From positions 62,001 to 126,000 of the forward strand of contig NZ_JAFCKH010000007.1 in assembly GCF_018130505.1 (NCBI RefSeq): a DNA stretch of 64,000 nt, written 5' to 3'. Position numbers and translations under genes: made by a program. Shown piece by piece: positions 42,692 to 52,365 of the stretch (position 1 is the first letter of the stretch; every line of letters begins with the position of its first letter). A model generated the notes under the pieces. That model was not told where the DNA came from, did not search any database, and saw only the letters and a program-made list of their open reading frames with translations. This DNA comes from Bradyrhizobium tropiciagri (lineage in GTDB: Bacteria; Pseudomonadota; Alphaproteobacteria; Rhizobiales; Xanthobacteraceae).

Positions 42692-43543
42692 TCACGCCAG
42701 ATAGTCCAGTCCGATATCGAGCGCCGCCGAGCTGTGGGTGACCCAGCCGACTGAAATCAGGTCGACGCCAGTGGCGGCAATCGTAGGTGCGGTCGCAGCA
42801 GTGATGCGGCCCGACGCCTCGGTGATCGCCTTACCGCGCGCCATCTCCACCGCTTGCGTGAGCTGCTTGATGGTCATGTTGTCGAGCAGCACGGCGTCGA
42901 CGCCGAGTGACAGCGCTTCCTCGAGCTGGGCGAGGGTGTCGACCTCGAGCTCGACCTTCACGAGATGGCCGACATTGGCCTTGGCGCGCTCGATCGCGGG
43001 ACGGATGCCGCCGGCGAGCGCGATGTGGTTGTCCTTGATCAACACTGCGTCGTCGAGGCCGAAGCGGTGATTTCCGCCGCCGCCGGCGCGGACGGCGTAT
43101 TTCTCCAGCGCGCGCAGTCCCGGCGTGGTCTTGCGGGTGCAGACGATCTGGGCGCGTGTGCCTGCTACGGCCTTGACGAGTGTCGCAGTCGCGGTGGCGA
43201 CGCCACTGAGATGGCAGAGGAAGTTGAGCGCGGTCCGTTCCGCGGTGAGCAGGCTGCGGGCAGGGCCATCGATGATCGCGATCACCTCGTCGGGCTCGAC
43301 CGCGCTGCCGTCCGGCCGCTCGGCGCGTAGCGCAATCGCCGGCGAGACCATTTGGAACGAGGAGCGCGCGACGTCGAGCCCGGCGACCACGCCGGGCTGT
43401 CGCGCCCGCATCACGAGGCGGGCTTGCTGGCTCGCCGGCACGATGGCGTCAGCGGTGATATCGCCGGCGCGGCCGAGGTCCTCGCGCAGCGCGGTCTGCA
43501 CGATCGGTTCATACAGCAGCGGCAACAACGGATTGAGGGTCAT
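42692..43543 (-). CDS. nadC: Nicotinate-nucleotide pyrophosphorylase (quinolinate phosphoribosyltransferase)
   Basis: The 283-residue enzyme converts quinolinate and PRPP to nicotinic acid mononucleotide, the last step of the de novo NAD pathway encoded here. Seen are ALREDLGRAGDITADAIVPA, LNFLCHLSGVATATATLV, VCTRKTTPGLRALEKYAVRAGGG (in parts), KDNHIALAGG and VEVDTLAQLEEALSLGVDAV-type sequence with LLDNM. The start overlaps the nadB stop by four bases (ATGA), so translation is coupled. Length is normal. Confidence 0.96.
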   Translation of the reverse strand: MTLNPLLPLLYEPIVQTALREDLGRAGDITADAIVPASQQARLVMRARQPGVVAGLDVARSSFQMVSPAIALRAERPDGSAVEPDEVIAIIDGPARSLLTAERTALNFLCHLSGVATATATLVKAVAGTRAQIVCTRKTTPGLRALEKYAVRAGGGGNHRFGLDDAVLIKDNHIALAGGIRPAIERAKANVGHLVKVELEVDTLAQLEEALSLGVDAVLLDNMTIKQLTQAVEMARGKAITEASGRITAATAPTIAATGVDLISVGWVTHSSAALDIGLDYLA

Positions 43544-45086
43544 GACAGGGCACTCCTGACTGATGGAACGGACTCGGCGAGTTCGCGCGCGGCGGCGAGC
43601 GCTTCGTTGCGTGTGAGCGAGGATGGGACGGCTGACGCAGCCGTGTCGGGAAAGTCGGTGCGGAAATGGCCGCCACGGCTTTCCTCGCGTCGCATCGCGG
43701 CGACGGCGATCATGAGTCCGATCAACGCTGCATCGGACGCCGCGCTTTCGCTGCGCGCCAGCGGATAGAGGCTGCGGATCGCGCGCGCGACCCCGATGTG
43801 GTCGCGCAACACGCCGAGCCCCTGGGTGAGGATCGGACGCACGGCCGACGGATCAGCCGCCGGCAGAATGGTCTCGGTGCACATTGTCGTGCACGGACCT
43901 GCGCCCGCGTCGGCGATGCTTGCGGCGACCCATTGCGCGCAGACGATCGCTTCCATCAGCGAGTTGCTGGCGAGCCGGTTGGCGCCGTGCAGTCCGGTGC
44001 GCGCGGCTTCGCCGCAGGCCCACAGGCCCTGCACGCTGCTGCGGCCTTCGCCATCAACGGCGATGCCGCCCATGTGGTAATGGACCGCGGGGCGGATCGG
44101 GATCGGATCATGAGCGGGATCGATCCCGGCCATCTTGCAGAATGCGCTGATCACGGGATAGCGCTGCGCGAAATCAGCGCCCGGATGCCTGCGCGCATCG
44201 AGGAAGGTGCGATGTCCCGCGGCACGGTGGCGCCACACCGCGCGCGCGACGATGTCGCGCGGCGCGAGCTCCGCGCCGGGCTCGTCGGCCATGAAGCGAT
44301 GTCCGGTCTCGTCGATCAGCCATGCGCCATCGCCGCGGATCGCTTCGGTGAGCAGCGGCATCGGCCGCGATGGCCCGTCGAAGGCGGTGGGGTGAAACTG
44401 GACGAATTCGAGATCGGAGAGTTTTGCGCCGGCGTGCGCCGCGAGTGCGAGGCCCTGGCCAAAACATCCGCCCGGATTGGTGCTGTCGGCGAACAGCCCG
44501 CCGATGCCGCCGGTCGCGATCACGACGCGGTTGGTGGCGATCGTCAGTGCGCCGCGATCATTCGCGGCCAGCACGCCCTTGATCGCGTTGTCCTCGACCA
44601 GCAGCCGCCGTGCCTCGACGCCTTCGAGCAGCGCGATCGACGGCGTGCGCCGGACCTCTGCGATCAGCGCGCGCATGATCTCGCGCCCGGTGCCGTCGCC
44701 GGTCGCATGCACGATGCGGTTGCGGCCATGTGCAGCCTCGAGCCCAAGCCGCCAGCCGCCGTCGGCTCGCCGATCGAAGGCAACGCCGAGCCCGGCGAGA
44801 CGCTCGACCGCCGCTGGTGCCGCGTCGACAATCCGGCGTGCCGCGGTCTCGTCGCAGAGGCCTGCGCCGGCGGCGAGCGTGTCGGCGAGATGCAGGGCAG
44901 GGGCGTCGTCATTGCCGACCGCGGCGGCCAATCCGCCCTGCGCCCACATGCTGGAGGCTTCGGCGCCGAGCGGCGATTTCGACAGCAGCACGACCGGCTC
45001 GGGCGCAAGCTCCAGCGCGGTCATCAGCCCCGCGGCGCCGCCGCCGATGATGACGGGGCGGCCGTTCAGATCAGTGACATCCGCGC

Positions 45087-45090
<4 letters not shown>
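43540..45090 (-). CDS. nadB: L-aspartate oxidase
   Basis: The 516-residue flavoenzyme oxidises L-aspartate to iminoaspartate for NadA. The FAD site [17 protein letters not shown] is at residues 12-28, and family motifs follow: [64 protein letters not shown] sequence with [27 protein letters not shown] (in parts). The start at 45090 overlaps the nadA stop (ATGA). The frame extends further upstream inside nadA but without homology. It is the middle gene of the tightly overlapped nadABC operon. Confidence 0.95.
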
Positions 45091-46073
<983 letters not shown>

Positions 46074-46085
46074 TTATACTCTCCT

Positions 46086-46131
46086 TGAGCATAAGATGGC
46101 TTATACTTATCCTGAGCATAAGGTCTGTCAA
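46086..46131 (-). promoter_or_regulatory. nadA promoter with putative NadQ operator
   Basis: On the minus strand TTGACA (46131-46126, overlapping the regulator's stop codon) is followed after 17 bases by AAGTAT/TATAAG. The spacer contains the inverted repeat CTTAT-N7-ATAAG (46106-46122). The 10-base element TGAGCATAAG occurs twice (46086-46095 and 46113-46122, plus strand), 27 bases apart, the second just before the nadA ribosome site. This is where a repressor would block transcription. Confidence 0.6.
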
Positions 46132-47084
46132 GTGCGAGTCAGCGGCAGCTTGGTGCCGGCGACGGCCCGTTCGGCCAGCACGGCGTGACGGAAGCGGAAC
46201 AGCTTGGCCGGGCGGCCGACCGTGTCGGCGGCCATTGCGCCAGTTTCTTCAACGAGTTCCTGCTGCTCGATGAGGCGGCGGAAATTCTGCTTGTGGACCA
46301 GCCGGCCTGCGAGCGCCTCAACACTGCGTTGCAGCTGCAGCAGGGTGAACTCGGCCGGCATCAGCTCGAACACGACCGGGCGGTACTTGATCTTGGCGCG
46401 CAGCCGCGCGATCCCGGTGGCTAGGATGCGGCGATGGTCGGCGGTCATCGGCTTGCCCGGGACGATCGCGGTGTCGCGGCCATGCTCGCGGCCGGTTTCC
46501 GGGATCAGTCCGGACTCGTAGAGCAGCTCGTAGCGCTGCAGCACCAGCTCCTCGTTCCAGGCGCGGTCGTCGAGACCGAAATTGATGGCGCAGCGCTGCC
46601 AGCGCTCGCGCTGCAGCGCGGGCGGCGGCGCCGACTTCGCCCAGGCCTTCAGCTTCGGCGTGATGACCTTGGCAAGGAACGGCGGCACGCCGGCGCGGTG
46701 GTCCTCCCACGGGAAATAGCCGTACCAGCCGGACCAGTGCGCCTCAAAACCTGCGCCGACCTGGTCCTCGCGGGTCAGGCCGAGATAGCTGATCGAGACG
46801 CTGTGCGGCGTCCCGGCGTCGCCGGAGCGGCCGCGGTCTGCAAAGGTGTAGAGCTGCTCGACATAGCCGAGCGGATGGCCGGTCTGCGCCTCGACCCAGG
46901 CGCGAAGCGCCGTCTGCAGCGAGCGGTGGCTGAACTCGAACGGGCCGCTCGGCAGCGCCGAGCCGCCGGCGATGGTCATGATCTTGGGCGTGCCGTCGGT
47001 GACGGCGACCAGCACGGCGACGAGGTCGGCGGTGATCGCGTTCCCTGACGGTGCGGTGCTGCGCTTCTGCGGCGATCTTGCCAC
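46128..47084 (-). CDS. nadQ: NadQ/NrtR-like Nudix-fold regulator of NAD biosynthesis
   Basis: The 318-residue protein has an N-terminal Nudix-like domain: DLVAVLVAVTDGTPKIMTIA, FEFSHRSLQTALRAWVEAQTG, YVEQLYTFADRGRSGDAG. The catalytic Nudix box is not intact. A C-terminal winged-helix part follows: FELMPAEFTLLQLQRSVEAL, HKQNFRRLIEQQELVEETG and GRPAKLFRFRHAV. This is the layout of NrtR-type regulators, which sense NAD-related metabolites; in Alphaproteobacteria NadQ sits next to nadABC. The only good start is GTG at 47084, after GGGACGATCGG. The gene ends 55 bases before nadA, with the nadA promoter overlapping its stop. The gene symbol rests on family and context. Confidence 0.78.
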   Translation of the reverse strand: MARSPQKRSTAPSGNAITADLVAVLVAVTDGTPKIMTIAGGSALPSGPFEFSHRSLQTALRAWVEAQTGHPLGYVEQLYTFADRGRSGDAGTPHSVSISYLGLTREDQVGAGFEAHWSGWYGYFPWEDHRAGVPPFLAKVITPKLKAWAKSAPPPALQRERWQRCAINFGLDDRAWNEELVLQRYELLYESGLIPETGREHGRDTAIVPGKPMTADHRRILATGIARLRAKIKYRPVVFELMPAEFTLLQLQRSVEALAGRLVHKQNFRRLIEQQELVEETGAMAADTVGRPAKLFRFRHAVLAERAVAGTKLPLTRT

Positions 47085-47098
47085 CCGATCGTCCCGCG

Positions 47099-47434
47099 CT
47101 AGCAGTAGCCGTAGACGCCGCAGGCGTAGGGCAGGCGGTCCCAATAGTCGACATAGGCGCCGCCGTAATACGGGCCGAGATAGCTGTAGGAGCGCGAGTT
47201 GCCGTAATAGCCGGGCAGCGACGACGATCCGGGCAGCAGCGGCTCGCCGGGCACCCACGGGATGAAGGGCTCGGAGTTGAGCGGAACCACGACCACCCTG
47301 GGCTCGACCACGACGAGCTGGCGGCCGACCCGTGCATAGGTCGGCGGGGCCTTGGCGGCGGCTGGGACGTCAGCGGCCTCGGCGGGCGGGATCGCAACAA
47401 GCGCGATCGCGAGCGGCAATATCCAGCGCAGCAT
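47099..47434 (-). CDS. Hypothetical secreted protein
   Basis: The 111-residue protein has a signal peptide (LRWILPLAIALVAIPPAEAA) and a mature region rich in Pro, Val and Tyr (VVVEPRVVVVPLNSEPFIPW, then a YYGNSRSYSYLGPYYGGAY tail). Two Cys lie near the C-terminus (ACGVYGYC). No domain is recognised; short periplasmic proteins of this composition are frequent in Bradyrhizobium. The start at 47434 follows GGGAG. It ends 14 bases before the nadQ start on the same strand and may be co-transcribed with it, though no functional link is evident. Confidence 0.7.
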   Translation of the reverse strand: MLRWILPLAIALVAIPPAEAADVPAAAKAPPTYARVGRQLVVVEPRVVVVPLNSEPFIPWVPGEPLLPGSSSLPGYYGNSRSYSYLGPYYGGAYVDYWDRLPYACGVYGYC

Positions 47435-47579
47435 CAATGGTCTCCCGAATCATCCGGAGCCTATCACTGCCACTTTATGCCCGAATGAGCGTTAACGAGA
47501 GCCTTGCACCCTTGTGGGAGTCAACGGAGTTGAAGCCACCGGAGCGATGCGGCGCACCGCTCCGGAACCGGCAACCGGA

Positions 47580-48860
47580 TCAGGCGCGCAGCGCCTGGTC
47601 GAGGTCCTCGATCAGGTCTTCCTTGTCCTCGATGCCGATCGAGAGTCGCACCACGTCGGGCGCCGCACCAGACTTCACCTTGGCGGCATCGTCGAGCTGG
47701 CTGTGCGTGGTGGAAGCCGGGTGGATCACCAGCGAGCGGGTGTCGCCGACATTGGCGAGGTGCGAGAACAGCTTCAGGTTCGACACCAGATTGACGCCGG
47801 CGTCATAGCCGCCCTTGAGGCTGAAGGTGAACACCGCGCCCGCGCCCTTCGGCGCATATTTGCGCTGCAGGTTATTGTAGCGGTCACCGGGCAGGCCGGC
47901 ATAGTTGACCGCCGAGACCGCCGGATGGGTGGACAGGAATTCCGCCACCGCCTTGGCATTGTCGCAGTGCTTCTGCATGCGCAGCGGCAGCGTCTCGATG
48001 CCGGTCAGGATCATGAAGGCGTTGAACGGCGACAGCGCCGGTCCGAGATCGCGCAGCCCGAGCACGCGGCAGGCGATCGCGAAAGCGAAATTGCCGAACG
48101 TCTCCTGGATCCGGATGCCGTGATATTCCGGGCGCGGCTCGCTGAGCATCGGATATTTGTTGTCCTTGGCCCAGTCGAAGGTGCCGGCATCGACGATGAT
48201 GCCGCCGAGCGAATTGCCGTGGCCGCCGAGGAATTTGGTCGCCGAGTGCACCACGATGTCGGCTCCGTGGTCGATCGGCTTGATCAAATAGGGCGAGGCC
48301 AGCGTGTTGTCGACGATCAGCGGCACGCCGGCATTGCGCGCGATCGCCGCGATCGCCTCGATGTCGGTGATGCTGCCGGCCGGGTTGGCGATCGACTCGA
48401 TGAAGATCGCCTTGGTGTGCGGCGTCACTGCGCGCTCGAAGCTGCCGGCGTCATCGGGATCGGCCCAGGCCACGTTCCAGCCGAATGCCTTGAAGGCGTG
48501 GGTGAACTGGTTGATCGATCCGCCATAGAGCTTTCGCGCGGCGAGAACTTCGTCGCCGGGTCGCATCAGCTGCTGTAGCACGACGAGCTGCGCCGCGTGG
48601 CCGGAGGCCACGGCGAGCGCCGCGGTGCCGCCTTCCAGCGCGGCGACGCGCTCTTCCAGCACCGCATTGGTCGGGTTGCCGATCCGCGTATAGATGTTGC
48701 CGAACGCCTGCAGGCCGAACAGCGAGGCGGCGTGGTCGGCATCGTTGAACACGAAGGACGTGGTCTGGTAGATCGGCGTCGCCCGCGCGCCGGTGGTCGG
48801 ATCAGGCTGTGCACCGGCATGCACGGCGAGGGTGGAAAATCCCGGAAGGCGATCGGTCAT
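47580..48860 (-). CDS. metY: O-acetylhomoserine aminocarboxypropyltransferase (MetY-type sulfhydrylase)
   Basis: The 426-residue PLP enzyme of the Cys/Met metabolism family makes homocysteine from O-acetyl- or O-succinylhomoserine and sulfide. Seen are the N-terminal STLAVHAGAQPDPTTGARAT, YTRIGNPTNAVLEERVAALE, the PLP Lys209 in VVHSATKFLGGHG, and RLSIGIEDKEDLIEDLDQAL at the C-terminus. The length and the FGLQAFGNIYTR block favour MetY over MetB/MetZ. Upstream, TTGACG followed after 17 bases by CAGCAT is a possible promoter. I looked for a SAM-II riboswitch and did not find its conserved core. Confidence 0.92.
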   Translation of the reverse strand: MTDRLPGFSTLAVHAGAQPDPTTGARATPIYQTTSFVFNDADHAASLFGLQAFGNIYTRIGNPTNAVLEERVAALEGGTAALAVASGHAAQLVVLQQLMRPGDEVLAARKLYGGSINQFTHAFKAFGWNVAWADPDDAGSFERAVTPHTKAIFIESIANPAGSITDIEAIAAIARNAGVPLIVDNTLASPYLIKPIDHGADIVVHSATKFLGGHGNSLGGIIVDAGTFDWAKDNKYPMLSEPRPEYHGIRIQETFGNFAFAIACRVLGLRDLGPALSPFNAFMILTGIETLPLRMQKHCDNAKAVAEFLSTHPAVSAVNYAGLPGDRYNNLQRKYAPKGAGAVFTFSLKGGYDAGVNLVSNLKLFSHLANVGDTRSLVIHPASTTHSQLDDAAKVKSGAAPDVVRLSIGIEDKEDLIEDLDQALRA

Positions 48861-49010
48861 TATCTGCGTCCTGTTGTGGCCTGATCCAAAATGCGCGGCA
48901 TGCTGATGGCAGCTCGCGCCGCCGTCAAGCCGCGTTGGCGAGGGCTCGCGTGTTTGGAACGGGCATGCTGCCCGATATCGCGCGATCGCGACGAATATTC
49001 CGCCGGTGCG

Positions 49011-49595
49011 TCAGGTTGACTCGGTTTTGTTTTTCGCGGCGCGGTCGGATGCCGCAGTCTGGCCGCCGCCGAAGCTGGTGCGGTTGAGCGACAGCCGCAT
49101 GCCCTGCGTCGGCACCGGCGCGCGCTTGGAGCTCAGCGTGCGCGAGTTGACGCCCATCCAGGAGATCTCCGACGACAGCCGGCCATACTCGATCTTCGGG
49201 CAGCGGTTCATCACGACCTTGAGGCCCGCGGCCTCGGCCTTCTCCGCGGCGGCATCGTCGCGCGCGCCGAGCTGCATCCAGATCACCTTCGGCGGCGGCG
49301 ACAGCTTCAGCGCCTCCTCGACCACCGGCATGATGTGGCTCGAATTGCGGAAGATGTCGATCATGTCGATCGGACGGCCGATGTCGGCGAGCGAGGCCAC
49401 GAACGGCTTGCCCATCAGCGCCTTGCCGACATGGCCCGGATTGACCGGGATCATGTCGTAGCCGCGCTGCGCCAGATATTTGAACGCGAAGTAGCTCGGA
49501 CGCACATTGACCGGCGAGGCGCCGACCATCGCGATCGACTTCACGCCGTTGAGGATGCTGCGGATGTAATTGTCGTCGTAGGCGTCGTGGTTCAT
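49011..49595 (-). CDS. CoA-binding protein (YccU-like)
   Basis: The 194-residue protein has a CoA-binding Rossmann-like domain: SIAMVGASPVNVRPSYFAFK at residues 20-39, YDMIPVNPGHVGKALMGKPF, IDMIDIFRNSSHIMPVVEEA, KVIWMQLGARDDAAAEKAEA and LKVVMNRCPKIEYGRL. This matches the YccU family. About 50 extra C-terminal residues (RTLSSKRAPVPTQGMRLSLN and following) are also found in rhizobial homologues. The exact function is unknown. A long palindrome lies upstream between it and the enoyl-CoA hydratase gene. Confidence 0.87.
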   Translation of the reverse strand: MNHDAYDDNYIRSILNGVKSIAMVGASPVNVRPSYFAFKYLAQRGYDMIPVNPGHVGKALMGKPFVASLADIGRPIDMIDIFRNSSHIMPVVEEALKLSPPPKVIWMQLGARDDAAAEKAEAAGLKVVMNRCPKIEYGRLSSEISWMGVNSRTLSSKRAPVPTQGMRLSLNRTSFGGGQTAASDRAAKNKTEST

Positions 49596-49612
49596 GTCTG
49601 TTCTTTTTTGCT

Positions 49613-49690
49613 GTCATTCCGGGGCTCGCGAAGCGAGAACCCGGAATCTCGAGATTCCGGGTTCGATGCTTCGCATCGCCCCGGAATGAC
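49613..49690. repeat. Palindromic repeat (GTCATTCCGGGGC family)
   Basis: GTCATTCCGGGGC and GCCCCGGAATGAC enclose further paired blocks (GAACCCGGAATCTC / GAGATTCCGGGTTC and GCTCGCGAAGCGAG), so the 78-bp element folds into a cloverleaf-like set of stems. It is of the same general type as the other dispersed intergenic palindromes here. Confidence 0.72.
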
Positions 49691-49710
49691 GACGCAGTTT
49701 CTGCGTCGTC
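49688..49710 (-). terminator. Hairpin at the end of the enoyl-CoA hydratase gene
   Basis: GACGACGCAG and CTGCGTCGTC form a perfect 10-bp stem with a three-base loop, immediately after (and touching) the stop codon region of the minus-strand enoyl-CoA hydratase. There is no T-tract. Confidence 0.45.
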
Positions 49711-50533
49711 ATTTATCCTGCCATTTCGGTTCGCGCTTCTCGATGAAGGCGCCGATGCCTTCCTCGGCGTCGCGCGCCATCATGTTCTCGGTCATCACCT
49801 CGGCGGCGAAGCGATAGGCGTCGGCGAGGTTCATCTCGGCCTGGCGGTAGAACGCTTCCTTGCCGAGCTTCACCGTGTAGGCCGATTTCAGCGCGACCTT
49901 CTGCGCCAGCGCGAGCGCGGCGTCGCGCTCGGTACCGGCGGGTACCACGCGGTTGATCAGCCCGATGCTTTGGGCGGTGGCGGCCGAGATCGGCTCGCCG
50001 GTGAGCAGCATCTCCATCGCCTGCTTGCGCGGCACGTTGCGCGACAGCGCCACCATCGGGGTCGAGCAGAACAGGCCGATGTCGACGCCCGGCGTCGCGA
50101 AGCTGGCAGCTTCGGAGGCGACCGCGAGGTCGCAGCTGGCAACGAGCTGGCAGCCGGCCGCGGTCGCGATGCCCTGCACGGACGCGACGACGGGTTTCGG
50201 CAGATGCACCACGGCCTGCATCATGGCGCTGCAGGCATTCATCATGTGCGCGAAGTAAGCGCGGCCGCGATCGGCATCGCTGCGGCGCGTGGTGAGCTCC
50301 TTGATGTCGTGACCGGCGGAGAAGGCCGGGCCGTTGGCGGCGAGCACGACGCCGCGGACGCTGTCGTCGTCGCGGATCTCGTTCAGCGCGCCATGCAGCT
50401 CGGCGATCATGGCTTCCGACAGGCTGTTGCGGACCGCCGGGCGGTTGAGCGTCAGAATCGCGATACTGCCGACCTTTTCACGAAGCAGGATCGGGGCGTG
50501 CGGCGCTGCTGCGCGGGCGGCTTGAGCGGGCAT
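49709..50533 (-). CDS. Enoyl-CoA hydratase/isomerase family protein
   Basis: The 274-residue crotonase-superfamily protein has SIAILTLNRPAVRNSLSEAM, the oxyanion-hole motif PAFSAGHDIKEL, and KPVVASVQGIATAAGCQLVAS with the second oxyanion Gly. CDLAVASEAASFATPGVDIGL follows, in which Thr/Pro replaces the classical Glu of enoyl-CoA hydratase 1, so the exact reaction (hydratase, isomerase or other) is open. The C-terminal KREPKWQDK is typical of bacterial members. It is divergent from the thioesterase gene (70-bp gap), a frequent beta-oxidation-type pairing. Confidence 0.9.
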   Translation of the reverse strand: MPAQAARAAAPHAPILLREKVGSIAILTLNRPAVRNSLSEAMIAELHGALNEIRDDDSVRGVVLAANGPAFSAGHDIKELTTRRSDADRGRAYFAHMMNACSAMMQAVVHLPKPVVASVQGIATAAGCQLVASCDLAVASEAASFATPGVDIGLFCSTPMVALSRNVPRKQAMEMLLTGEPISAATAQSIGLINRVVPAGTERDAALALAQKVALKSAYTVKLGKEAFYRQAEMNLADAYRFAAEVMTENMMARDAEEGIGAFIEKREPKWQDK

Positions 50534-50603
50534 GGCGAAATTCCATTATGGTCTGGATGACAATTTAATGTAACAGGCGACCAGAGGCGAGGGTACGGAC
50601 GGC

Positions 50604-51032
50604 ATGGCAACGGCGAAAATGAGCGTGGCTGAGGTGGAGGAGTTCCTGCGCAGGGAATTTCCGCAGGCCTTCGTTTACGACGACGTCAGGATCGAAAGCG
50701 CCGACGGCGAGACCGCGCTGCTACGCCAGCGCTTCAGCGAGCGCATGCTGCGGCCGGGCGGCACCGTATCCGGCCCAACCTTGATGAACCTGGCTGATTT
50801 CGCGATGTATGTCGTGCTGCTGTCGGCAATCGGGCCGGTCGGCCTTGCCGTCACCACCAACCTCAACATCAATTTCCTGCGCAAGGGCCAGCCCGCGCAG
50901 GACGTGCTGGCGGTCGCCAAGCTGCTCAAGCTCGGCAAGCGGCTGGCGGTCGGCGAGGTCAACCTGCTGTCGGGCTCGTCGCCCGATCCGATCGCCCATG
51001 TCACGGCGACCTATTCCATTCCAAATGCGTGA
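50604..51032 (+). CDS. PaaI family hotdog-fold thioesterase
   Basis: The 142-residue hotdog-fold protein has the acyl-CoA thioesterase core: RFSERMLRPGGTVSGPTLMN, LADFAMYVVLLSAIGPVGLA, VTTNLNINFLRKGQPAQDVL and LAVGEVNLLSGSSPDPIAHV, with the Asn/Asp region LMNLADFAMY aligned to the catalytic segment of PaaI-type enzymes. It hydrolyses an acyl-CoA of unknown chain. It is divergent from an enoyl-CoA hydratase gene, consistent with fatty-acid or aromatic-CoA metabolism. Confidence 0.86.
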   Translation: MATAKMSVAEVEEFLRREFPQAFVYDDVRIESADGETALLRQRFSERMLRPGGTVSGPTLMNLADFAMYVVLLSAIGPVGLAVTTNLNINFLRKGQPAQDVLAVAKLLKLGKRLAVGEVNLLSGSSPDPIAHVTATYSIPNA

Positions 51033-51104
51033 TGTTTTCTCTGGTACTATAACACCATATTTTTAAATCATTGTTCTGATTGATGTAATTTGCGCACGCG
51101 GCCG

Positions 51105-51133
51105 TTGACGTGCGCCGGTACCTTCTCTAGAAG
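51105..51133 (+). promoter_or_regulatory. Promoter of rplM-rpsI
   Basis: TTGACG (51105-51110), exactly 17 bases, and TAGAAG (51128-51133) form a good sigma-70-type promoter. Transcription would start near 51140, leaving a leader of about 46 bases before rplM. Confidence 0.6.
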
Positions 51134-51185
51134 TCCGCCCAGTTCGGCGCATACGGCGCCGATTTCCTTTTTCACGGATATCACC

Positions 51186-51650
51186 ATGAGCACGTTCTCG
51201 GCCAAGCCCGCCGAAGTGACGAAGAAGTGGGTCGTGATCGACGCCAAGGGTCTGGTCGTCGGCCGTCTTGCCACTATCGTTGCGATGCGTCTGCGCGGCA
51301 AACACCTGCCCACCTACACCCCGCATGTGGATTGCGGTGACAACGTCATCATCGTCAACGCCGCGCATGTGGTGCTGACCGGCCGCAAGCGCGACCAGAA
51401 GACCTACTACAAGCACACCGGTTTCATCGGCGGCATCAAGGAGCGCACCGCGAAGGAGATCCTCGAGGGTCGTTTCCCCGAGCGCGTCGTCGAGAAGGCG
51501 ATCGAGCGCATGATCCCGCGCGGCCCGCTCGGCCGCATGCAGATGGGCAATCTGCGCGTCTATCCGGGTGCCGATCATCCGCATGAGGCCCAGAGCCCCG
51601 AGAAGGTCGATATCGCTTCCCTGAACCGCAAGAACACGAGGGCCGCATAA
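51186..51650 (+). CDS. rplM: 50S ribosomal protein L13
   Basis: The 154-residue large-subunit protein has [60 protein letters not shown] and [20 protein letters not shown], all standard L13 motifs. The start is the ATG at 51186, which gives the expected length. The TAATG junction couples its translation to rpsI. It is the first gene of the conserved rplM-rpsI operon, behind a clear promoter. Confidence 0.98.
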   Translation: MSTFSAKPAEVTKKWVVIDAKGLVVGRLATIVAMRLRGKHLPTYTPHVDCGDNVIIVNAAHVVLTGRKRDQKTYYKHTGFIGGIKERTAKEILEGRFPERVVEKAIERMIPRGPLGRMQMGNLRVYPGADHPHEAQSPEKVDIASLNRKNTRAA

Positions 51651-52126
51651 TGTCCGATACGTTGCAGTCCCTCGACCAGCTCGCGCAGGTCAAGCCGGCG
51701 GCTCCCGACGCGCCGAAGTACGTCAAGAAGGTCGACAAGTTCAACCGCGCCTACGCCACCGGCAAGCGCAAGGACGCCGTCGCCCGCGTCTGGATCAAGC
51801 CGGGTGCCGGCAAGATCTCGGTCAACACCCGCGAGTTCGAGACCTATTTCGCCCGTCCGGTGCTGCGCATGATGATCCAGCAGCCGCTGGTCGCTGCCGC
51901 GCGTAACGGCCAGTATGACGTGATCTGCACCGTCGCCGGCGGCGGTCTGTCCGGCCAGGCCGGTGCCGTCCGTCACGGCATCTCGAAGGCGCTGACCAAC
52001 TTCGAGCCCGAGCTGCGCAGCGTCCTCAAGAAGGGCGGCTTCCTGACCCGCGACAGCCGCACCGTCGAGCGCAAGAAGTACGGCAAGGCGAAGGCCCGCA
52101 AGTCCTTCCAGTTCTCGAAGCGCTAA
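51650..52126 (+). CDS. rpsI: 30S ribosomal protein S9
   Basis: The 158-residue small-subunit protein has an alphaproteobacterial N-terminal extension of about 30 residues ([20 protein letters not shown]). The S9 core follows: [54 protein letters not shown]. The C-terminal [17 protein letters not shown] has the conserved terminal Lys-Arg that reaches the ribosomal P site. It overlaps the rplM stop by one base. A terminator follows at 52175. Confidence 0.98.
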   Translation: MSDTLQSLDQLAQVKPAAPDAPKYVKKVDKFNRAYATGKRKDAVARVWIKPGAGKISVNTREFETYFARPVLRMMIQQPLVAAARNGQYDVICTVAGGGLSGQAGAVRHGISKALTNFEPELRSVLKKGGFLTRDSRTVERKKYGKAKARKSFQFSKR

Positions 52127-52174
52127 TTCGCGAACTAAAATTTGCGGCAATTGCCGCAGGCATCGAGTTGAAGA

Positions 52175-52197
52175 GGGCGCCGCGAGGCGCCCTTTTT
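52175..52197 (+). terminator. Rho-independent terminator of rplM-rpsI
   Basis: GGGCGCC and GGCGCCC form a stem over GCGA, followed by TTTTT. A separate short palindrome GCGGCAATTGCCGC lies just upstream (52144-52157). Confidence 0.9.
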
Positions 52198-52365
52198 GCT
52201 GCGCCGTTAGATGCGAATTAACGCAGATTTTCGCGAAAACTTGCCGGTGCGCGCAAACGAAATTGGAACTCGCTGCATCCTAGCGTGCGCATCAGCAGTA
52301 GCGCCGCATCACACATTTAAAAATCGCGCCTGCGAATTGTTGCATCACAGCGGGCTGGGCCAATT

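Noticed and set aside
48861..48960. SAM-II riboswitch upstream of metY
   Set aside because: The region between the start codon and the predicted promoter lacks the conserved SAM-II core and pseudoknot partners; only a CGGCTTG-like fragment is present.
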